DNA of 29,049 nt from an uncultured Clostridia bacterium (lineage in GTDB: Bacteria; Bacillota; Clostridia; TANB77; CAG-508), in assembly GCA_948560265.1 (NCBI GenBank), contig CAOXTD010000010.1, positions 29,463-58,511 of the forward strand. The letters run 5' to 3'. Position numbers and translations under genes: made by a program. Positions 16,678 through 22,728 of the stretch are shown here, one piece after another (the first letter of the stretch is position 1; the number at the start of each line of letters is the position of its first letter). Below the pieces are notes generated by a model, which saw only the letters and a list, made by a program, of their open reading frames with translations, ran no database searches and was not told the origin of the DNA.

Positions 16678-17207
16678 TAATAGAATAAAGCTAATATTAA
16701 TCTTCAGCTAAAACCTATTTACCTAATTACTAATCTAATGTACATTACTGCACAAATAAACTATGCACCAAATAAATAGATCAGTTGCTCGACTACAAAT
16801 GCACACATAATAACTGTATTCGTCCTAAAAGGACTAATAACAATCACTAAAAAAATGCAAAAATAATCTTAACTTCGAATATAAAACCTCTATTTTCAAC
16901 CATATATTACTATTCTATTTTTATTAAAATAACGAAAATAAAATCGATATAGCTTCAATACAAATTTTATACTCTCATCGCCGACTTATCATCACCTAAA
17001 GTTCTTTTAAGCAATAATAAATCTTTGCTCGAACTTTATAAAACCCATAAAAGGACCTCATAAAACTCTTATTTCAACTAATATTAACCTTATATTCTTA
17101 TTATGTCATAATTCTTTTTTATTATTCAAAATTTGATTTTAATTTTATGGACAAAATTTGGAAATTATGATTTAATGATAAAAATGAGAGGAAAGGAAAT
17201 AATAAAA
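16678..17207. other. Non-coding stretch with further hairpins
   Basis: No credible gene is found on either strand; all frames have frequent stops. Visible structure includes GTCCT-AAA-AGGAC (16822-16834) and a two-part stem AAAGTTC...GAACTTT enclosing AGCAA...TTGCT (about 16998-17037). The A/T/C-rich plus strand differs from the A/G-rich plus strand of the neighbouring genes and intergenic regions. It could be a structured RNA, a decayed gene or a mobile-element remnant. Confidence 0.5.
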
Positions 17208-17615
17208 ATGAAAATATTAATAATTTGTAGTAAAGCATTTTATGGAGATATACCACCAATTAAAGAAAAATTAGAAGAAAAAGGACATGAAATATTTTTA
17301 CCAAATAGTTATGAAAATCCAGCAGCAGAGAAGGAAGCATGGAATTTAGGAGAAAAGGAACATGCAGAATTTAAAGCAAGAATGTTTAAAAGAAGTAAAG
17401 AGGTAATTGAAAAAATGGATGCAGTTGTAACTTTAAATTTTGATAAAAATGGAAAAAAGAATTACATTGGAGGAGCAACTTTTTTAGAATTATATGAAGC
17501 ATTTATGGCAAATAAGAAGATTTATTTATATAACAATATTCCAGAAGGAATGTTATATGACGAAATTTCAGGTTTCTCTCCAGTTATTCTTCACGGAAAT
17601 ATAGATTTAATATAG
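17208..17615 (+). CDS. Nucleoside 2-deoxyribosyltransferase-like protein
   Basis: This is a 135-residue protein. The N-terminal MKILIICSKAFYGDIPPIKEKLEEKGHE suggests a Rossmann-like fold. A central KMDAVVTLNFDKNG (69-82) and a glycine-rich GGATFLELYEAF (88-99) resemble the conserved Asp and Glu regions of the nucleoside 2-deoxyribosyltransferase superfamily. Small proteins of this type are widespread but their substrates are mostly unknown. The ATG at 17208 is preferred over two or three upstream ATGs because AAAGGA is well placed and the fold begins there. It is monocistronic and followed by a strong terminator, so it is separate from the secretion-like cluster. The function is an inference. 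Confidence 0.75.
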   Translation: MKILIICSKAFYGDIPPIKEKLEEKGHEIFLPNSYENPAAEKEAWNLGEKEHAEFKARMFKRSKEVIEKMDAVVTLNFDKNGKKNYIGGATFLELYEAFMANKKIYLYNNIPEGMLYDEISGFSPVILHGNIDLI

Positions 17616-17623
17616 AATATTAT

Positions 17624-17652
17624 AAAAAGTCAAGAGTATATCTTGGCTTTTT
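17624..17652 (+). terminator. Intrinsic terminator
   Basis: A twelve-pair stem (17624-17635 with 17641-17652, one G-U pair) has a 5-base loop. It begins with AAAAAG and ends with CTTTTT, nine bases after the preceding stop codon. Confidence 0.85.
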
Positions 17653-17697
17653 CACATAACTAAAATGTATATATATATCAATAGATATAAACCTTAG

Positions 17698-17752
17698 TGT
17701 CGAATTTTGTCATGCGATTTTTCTTGACATTTTTTGACCATGAGAGTAATAT
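17698..17752 (+). promoter_or_regulatory. Promoter of the VirB4-like cluster with tandem Spo0A-box-like sites
   Basis: TTGACA (17724-17729) and TAATAT (17747-17752) are separated by 17 bases. Transcription would start near 17759, only about a dozen bases before the TraC-like start codon. Just upstream, TGTCGAA (17698-17704) matches the 0A-box core, and TGTCATG (17708-17714) lies exactly ten bases further on the same strand. That is the spacing expected for a Spo0A dimer. The promoter is well supported; the regulator is inferred. Confidence 0.65.
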
Positions 17753-17772
17753 AAAAATAGAAAAGGAGGAAT

Positions 17773-18345
17773 ATGGAAAAACGAAAAAACAAATCGGTTC
17801 AAGAGTGGCTTCCCATTCAAAGAATATTAGAAGATGGAATCATTCAATTAAAAGATAATACTTATATTAAAATAATTAAAATCAAGCCTATCAATTTTAA
17901 TTTAAAATCAGAATTAGAAAAAGAAGCAATTTTAAATTCCTATAAATTATTTCTAAAAACTTGTAATTTCAATTTTCAAATATTAATTCAGAGTAATAAA
18001 GAAGATTTGAGTAAACACATTCAAGCAGTCAATCAAAATTCAATTCAAGAAGATAAAAATATCCAAGAAATTTCTAAACAATATATCCAATATATTCAAA
18101 ATTTAAATCATGATAAAAAATCATCTTCTAAGAATTTTTATATTATTTTAAAATATAAAAACGAAAATAGAGAAATAACAGAATTTGAAGAATATGCAAT
18201 AGAAAACTTAAACGATAAATACTTTAAAATAAAAGATTGCTTATCAAGATGTGGAAATATCATTACAAATTTAAACAATAAGAAAGAAGTACTTTTAATT
18301 TTATTTTCTTTTTTGAATACAAGAATCTATTTTAGCCAAATTTAA
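17773..18345 (+). CDS. TraC-like N-terminal component of a VirB4-type system
   Basis: This is a 190-residue protein resembling the TraC-like domain proteins encoded just before VirB4 ATPases in Gram-positive and candidate-phylum type IV secretion loci. The recognisable pattern is SVQEWLPIQRILEDGIIQLK, followed by KIIKIKPINFNLKSELEKEA (about 35-54), FNFQILIQS (66-74) and FYIILKY. There is no signal peptide or transmembrane segment. AAAGGAGGA precedes the ATG and the promoter abuts it. The stop TAA (18343-18345) is in the same frame as the next gene, with no other stop between them. The role is inferred from family and position. Confidence 0.75.
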   Translation: MEKRKNKSVQEWLPIQRILEDGIIQLKDNTYIKIIKIKPINFNLKSELEKEAILNSYKLFLKTCNFNFQILIQSNKEDLSKHIQAVNQNSIQEDKNIQEISKQYIQYIQNLNHDKKSSSKNFYIILKYKNENREITEFEEYAIENLNDKYFKIKDCLSRCGNIITNLNNKKEVLLILFSFLNTRIYFSQI

Positions 18346-18402
18346 AAGTGGTATTTTACTCCTAAAAAAGAAGGTGAGAACATTTTAAAAATATTAGAAG
18401 AA

Positions 18403-20232
18403 ATGCGAAAACAAATTGCTTCCATGAAGCCAGTATCAAAGCAGAAAGTGGAATTCTTAAGTGGAGTAATGACTCAAAAAGATGAGATTGCTCCTGCCTA
18501 TATTAATTTAATGAACCCAAAATATATTGAAATCGATAACAATTATTATTCTACTTTAATTATTGTCAATTATTTTCGAGAACAAACAGAATTAATTTTA
18601 AAATCTATTATTGATACCAACATTAATTTAAATATTTCTATTTTTTATGAAAAGCAAGATACCTATAAAACTATTCGAGATTTAACGTATCATATTGGGA
18701 ATGTAGGCGTAGACTTAAAAACAAATAGCCAAAATAGACAAGATATTGATATTGCAGCATTTACTTATAATGATGCAAAATATATTCGAAAAGAAATGCA
18801 AGTGAATAATGAAGAATTATATTTTCTTTATATCTATATTACTACATTTTCTAGTGATATAAAAGATTTAGAATATTTACTAAATAAACTAGAGGGAATT
18901 CTACAAAGTAAAGGGATGCAAACGAGAAGAGCATATTTTAGACAAGAGCAAGCATTTTTGTCATCTCTTCCCATTATGCATAATTCTCCAGATTTAAAAC
19001 CAGCAGCTAAAAGAAATGTTCTAACAAGTGGTTTAGTTGCAACATATCCTTTTATTTCTTCTGCTATTTTTGATGAAGAGGGAATTTTTATAGGAACCAA
19101 CATTTATAATAATTCACTAGTGTTTTTAGATAGATATAATTCTCAAAAATATAAGAATGCTAATATGTGTATTTTTGGAACAAGTGGAGCAGGAAAATCT
19201 TTTTATACAAAATTATTAATTTTAAGAAATCGCTTAATTGGTATAGAACAATATGTCATTGATCCAGATAGAGAATATGGTGGTTTATGTAATGCAGTTA
19301 ATGGAACTTTATTAAAATTAGGGCCAAGTTCAAATACATATATTAATGTATTTGATATTAGACAAGAAAGTATTGAAGAAGAAAGTGGATATTTAGCAAA
19401 TAAAATTAGTAAATTAATTGGATTTTTCAATTTAATTTTTGGTAATTTAGATGAAGAAGAAAAAGCCATTTTAGAGGAAAAACTAATACAGTTATATCAA
19501 GAAAAAGGAATTACTTTTGATGATAGTACTTTATATAAAAAAGAAGAAAATAAAGTAATTTTAAAACCCATTTTCAAAAATACTTATGATATGCCTATTT
19601 TAGAAGAGTTTTATGAATTATTAGGTAGAGAACAAAAAACTAAAAAATTTCAAATCAAATTAATTCCTTTTGTAAAAGGTTCTTTAAAATTTTTCAATCA
19701 TTATACAAATATAGAATTAACAAACCAACTTATTGTAGCAGATGTTTATGAACTTGGAGAAGAAAATTTAAAATATGGAATGTATTTATTTATTGATTTA
19801 TTTTGGGATAAGATAAAAAAAGATAGAACTCAAAAAAAGGCAATTTATCTAGATGAAATTTGGAGATTAATTGGTGTAACTTCTAATAAAGAAGTAGCAA
19901 GTTTTATTTATAAAATTTTCAAAACTATTCGAAAATATGGTGGAAGTAGTGTAGCAATTACACAAGATATTTCAGACTTATTTAGTTTAGAAAGTGGAAC
20001 TTATGGAAAAAGTATTTTGAATAATTCAGAAATAAAAACTTTCTTCTCTCTAGAAGAAGAGAATATTAAAGTATTAGAGCAATATACAAATTTGTCAGAA
20101 AAAGAAAAAGTAGAAATTAAGTCACTAAAAAGAGGAGAAAGTTTAATGTTCATAGGAGGAGAACATATTTTAACAAAAATAGAATCAGCCAATTTTGAGC
20201 AAGAAATCATTCAAGGAGATTATAAAAGTTGA
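18403..20232 (+). CDS. VirB4-family ATPase
   Basis: VirB4 proteins are cytoplasmic, membrane-associated ATPases that power type IV secretion and conjugative-pilus assembly. From the ATG the protein has 609 residues. The N-terminal part contains PKYIEIDNNYYSTLIIVNYF (39-58) and RQEQAFLSSLP (180-190). The motor has Walker A GTSGAGKS (259-266), IDPDREYG (286-293), Walker B AIYLDEIWRLI (480-490) with D484-E485, and ITQDISDL (519-526). All ATPase motifs are intact. AAGGTGAG at 18371-18378 is too far from the ATG, so the start may be the in-frame ATT at 18382, adding seven residues. No coupling protein, relaxase or channel gene is nearby. Confidence 0.88.
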   Translation: MRKQIASMKPVSKQKVEFLSGVMTQKDEIAPAYINLMNPKYIEIDNNYYSTLIIVNYFREQTELILKSIIDTNINLNISIFYEKQDTYKTIRDLTYHIGNVGVDLKTNSQNRQDIDIAAFTYNDAKYIRKEMQVNNEELYFLYIYITTFSSDIKDLEYLLNKLEGILQSKGMQTRRAYFRQEQAFLSSLPIMHNSPDLKPAAKRNVLTSGLVATYPFISSAIFDEEGIFIGTNIYNNSLVFLDRYNSQKYKNANMCIFGTSGAGKSFYTKLLILRNRLIGIEQYVIDPDREYGGLCNAVNGTLLKLGPSSNTYINVFDIRQESIEEESGYLANKISKLIGFFNLIFGNLDEEEKAILEEKLIQLYQEKGITFDDSTLYKKEENKVILKPIFKNTYDMPILEEFYELLGREQKTKKFQIKLIPFVKGSLKFFNHYTNIELTNQLIVADVYELGEENLKYGMYLFIDLFWDKIKKDRTQKKAIYLDEIWRLIGVTSNKEVASFIYKIFKTIRKYGGSSVAITQDISDLFSLESGTYGKSILNNSEIKTFFSLEEENIKVLEQYTNLSEKEKVEIKSLKRGESLMFIGGEHILTKIESANFEQEIIQGDYKS

Positions 20233-20347
20233 AAGGAAGAAGAGAAAGGTAATAGTTTAATAAAAAAATAATAGAAAAACGACAAGGAAAAAATACTAAA
20301 ATAAAAAACAAAGGAAGGAGAAAAAGAAAAAAGAAAAGAGGAAAGTA

Positions 20348-21643
20348 ATGAAAAAAGTAATCACAGCAATTGGAGATAAAAATTTAAATCAAAAATTAAA
20401 ACAAGAAAATTCTATAGAAATTGTAACTGAGGATATTCCATATAAAGAAGGGATTATAGAATTTTTAGAAAATAAACAAATTGATTTTTTAATTTTAAGT
20501 GAATTATTACCAGGAGAAATAGATTTAAAAGAATTAATTGAAAAAATAAAAAATATTAATTCTAACATACAGATTATTTTATTTTTAGAAAAGAAAAATC
20601 AAGAATTAGAAAATTATTTATATGCAAAAGGTGTTTATTCTATTTTTTATGATAATCAAATTGAAATTTCTAAAATCATTGAATTGATAAAAGGAGAAAA
20701 TGAAAATAGACAGCTAAAAAGAGAATTAGAAGAACTAAAACAGTTTGTAATACAAAAGCAAAACAATCAAGCTAGGATAAAAAACTTCTTACAAAGAAAA
20801 AATGAAAAAATAAAAAACAAAGAATTATCAGTAATAGAAAATGCAGAAGCAAAAGAAATGTCAAGCAAAATGAAACAAAGCCAAGTAATTTGTATCAGTG
20901 GTACAAGTGGAGTAGGAAAAAGTATTTTTTCAGTCAACTTGGCTAAAGTCTTTATGGAAAGTCAAAATAAAATTCTAATTATCGACTTTGATGTACTAAA
21001 TAACAGTTTACATACTATTTTAGGAATAAAAAAGTATCCAGAAAAAATAGCAAATAAAATAAAAAATAATAATTTATTAGAACCTATGCAAGTAGAAGAA
21101 TTAATTATAAAAATAAATAGCAAAATAGATTTAATTGCAGAAATTAGTTTATTATTTGATGGTAAATATCAGATTAGTAAAGTGAAAATAAAAAGTATTC
21201 TGTCAAAATTGAAAGAAAAATATACTACTATTATTATTGACACTTCTTCAGAATGTTTTTTGGACTATACGAAAGAAATTATGAAGAATAGTAATATCAA
21301 CATTTTCATGGTAGAGCCTAATTTGTTAGAAATAAAAAAGGCAAAAAATTTATTAAATATTTATATTAACGAGTGGGGAATTCCACAATATAATTTCCAG
21401 ATTGTATTTAATAAATATAACGAAAACTCAATTGATAGTTCTATTCTAAAAAATATTTTTTCAGGATTTACTATTTTAGGGAAGCTCTCTCATAACTCTG
21501 AATATAATTTATTGATTAATAAAAATGACAAAGGAAATCTAAGAAAAAAATTACAAAAAGAATATATGAATACTTTCCAAAAGTTATTGAAAAACGAAGA
21601 TTCAGGAAGAAAATTAAGGAGAAATTTATGGAAGAAATGTTAG
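20348..21643 (+). CDS. CpaE/TadZ-like ATPase with degenerate receiver domain
   Basis: This is a 431-residue two-domain protein. Residues 1-115 look like a response-regulator fold without the phosphoryl-acceptor aspartate at the usual place (DFLILSELLPGEIDLKELIEKI). A K/E/Q-rich coiled linker (about 115-175) leads to a ParA/MinD-type ATPase with P-loop ISGTSGVGKS (183-192), ILIIDFD (209-215) and TIIIDTSS (294-301). The deviant-Walker signature lysine is replaced (GTSGVGKS, not GKGGVGKT). This layout is that of CpaE/TadZ, which place pilus machines in the cell. GAGGAAA precedes the ATG. It follows the VirB4 gene after an A/G-rich gap of 115 bases. Confidence 0.72.
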   Translation: MKKVITAIGDKNLNQKLKQENSIEIVTEDIPYKEGIIEFLENKQIDFLILSELLPGEIDLKELIEKIKNINSNIQIILFLEKKNQELENYLYAKGVYSIFYDNQIEISKIIELIKGENENRQLKRELEELKQFVIQKQNNQARIKNFLQRKNEKIKNKELSVIENAEAKEMSSKMKQSQVICISGTSGVGKSIFSVNLAKVFMESQNKILIIDFDVLNNSLHTILGIKKYPEKIANKIKNNNLLEPMQVEELIIKINSKIDLIAEISLLFDGKYQISKVKIKSILSKLKEKYTTIIIDTSSECFLDYTKEIMKNSNINIFMVEPNLLEIKKAKNLLNIYINEWGIPQYNFQIVFNKYNENSIDSSILKNIFSGFTILGKLSHNSEYNLLINKNDKGNLRKKLQKEYMNTFQKLLKNEDSGRKLRRNLWKKC

Positions 21644-22371
21644 TAGAAAAGAATAATATATTAGAACAAAATAGAAATGCAGATAGACAAGAATTAGTGA
21701 CTGCCAATGAACAAAAAAATTTTTTAGATACAACATTAGGCAAGGTAGTAAATACTGCAGTTGACCTAGGACTTCGCTGGGTATTACCTGATTTTGTGGA
21801 AAATCAAGTGATTGATATAAAAAATAGCTTAATTAGAGGTGGATTAAAAGAAGGCATCGATAAAGCAATTGATAGTGCAGTAGAATTAGGAAAAAGTGTG
21901 ACTGGAATTTTCACAGGGAAATTTGAAAATGTTTCACAGGCACAAAATGCAGTAAAAAATGGAGGAATTATTGACGGCATATCTGATGCTTTAGATACAG
22001 CACTTTCCTTTACAAGTAAACAAGGTTGGATACCAAAAAAAGTTACTAGCATGATTAGACAAGGAAAGAATGTTATTTTAGATAATGTAAGTAATAATAT
22101 AGAAACTGAATTTGTTAGCCAATTAAATAGCATAGAAAAATTAGGAAAATACGAAAACAATTGGAGAAAATACTTTCAAGAACAAAACTTTGAAGGAATG
22201 GAAAGAGAATATCAAAAAATAAAAGATAAGATAAAAGAAGTAATACCAATAGAGAAAACAATAAAGCAGGCAAGAGAAATAGAAAACTTACATTTACTAA
22301 TTAAAAATAATGGACAAGATTTTAATTTAACACCAGAACAGTTAGCATTAGCAGGTATATTAACAAAATAA
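21628..22371 (+). CDS. Unrecognised 247-residue protein of the VirB4-like cluster
   Basis: I do not recognise a characterised family. The start overlaps the previous gene by 16 bases and has its own AAGGAG, so it is coupled to the CpaE-like gene. After a charged N terminus come WVLPDFVENQVIDIKNSLI (about 46-65) and a Gly/Ala/Ile-rich region (66-130) with amphipathic, repeat-like segments (RGGLKEGIDKAIDSAVELGK; NGGIIDGISDALDTAL). A charged helical C-terminal half with EKLGKYENNWRKYF and REYQKIKDKIKE follows. There is no signal peptide and no clear transmembrane helix. It could be a substrate, adaptor or membrane-surface component of the machine; this is speculation. Confidence 0.85.
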   Translation: MEEMLVEKNNILEQNRNADRQELVTANEQKNFLDTTLGKVVNTAVDLGLRWVLPDFVENQVIDIKNSLIRGGLKEGIDKAIDSAVELGKSVTGIFTGKFENVSQAQNAVKNGGIIDGISDALDTALSFTSKQGWIPKKVTSMIRQGKNVILDNVSNNIETEFVSQLNSIEKLGKYENNWRKYFQEQNFEGMEREYQKIKDKIKEVIPIEKTIKQAREIENLHLLIKNNGQDFNLTPEQLALAGILTK

Positions 22372-22379
22372 TAAATTAT

Positions 22380-22400
22380 TGGTATACAAAAAATATACCA
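22380..22400 (+). repeat. Short hairpin after the cluster
   Basis: TGGTATA (22380-22386) pairs perfectly with TATACCA (22394-22400) across a 7-base loop, eight bases after the last stop of the cluster. No U-tract follows. Confidence 0.45.
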
Positions 22401-22449
22401 GATAGGAAGTTGCTATTTAAATTATTTAATTTAAATAAATTTTAATTCT

Positions 22450-22473
22450 AATGAAATAGTCTATTTCATTTTT
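22450..22473 (+). terminator. Likely terminator of the VirB4-like cluster
   Basis: A 9-bp perfect stem AATGAAATA/TATTTCATT (22450-22458 with 22462-22470) with a 3-base loop ends in TTTTT. From 22474 to 22630 nothing else is evident except A+T-rich DNA and a weak hairpin before a T-rich tract near 22583-22620. Confidence 0.6.
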
Positions 22474-22630
22474 AGGAATATTTATTATTGCACATTTTTA
22501 TCATTTAAATATTTATATCTAATATTTGTACATAATTTAGAAGAGAAAAAATGGTCAAAATAAATTTCAATTCAAAATAAAAAAGTAGGGAGAATACTTG
22601 ATTTTTCTTGCTTTTTTTCTTATTTTTTGC

Positions 22631-22659
22631 TTGCATATTTTTAACTGTTTTAGTATAAT
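22631..22659 (+). promoter_or_regulatory. gyrA promoter
   Basis: TTGCAT (22631-22636) and a perfect TATAAT (22654-22659) are separated by 17 bases. The gyrA start is 69 bases downstream. gyrA therefore has its own promoter and does not depend on gyrB or on the inserted cluster. Confidence 0.8.
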
Positions 22660-22728
22660 ACAAATGGAATAAAAAAGCGAAATAAATGCATTTAAAGCAG
22701 AAATTTCAAAAAAGAAAGGACAAAAACA

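Noticed and set aside
16700..16880. A minus-strand hydrophobic frame near 16740-16860 as a pseudogene
   Set aside because: Only about 25-35 residues lie between stops and no family is recognisable; it cannot be separated from chance in A+T-rich DNA.
17773..22371. The VirB4-like cluster as a complete integrative conjugative element
   Set aside because: No integrase, relaxase, coupling protein, channel protein or terminal repeats are visible and it is flanked directly by gyrB and gyrA, so only an orphan motor locus can be supported.
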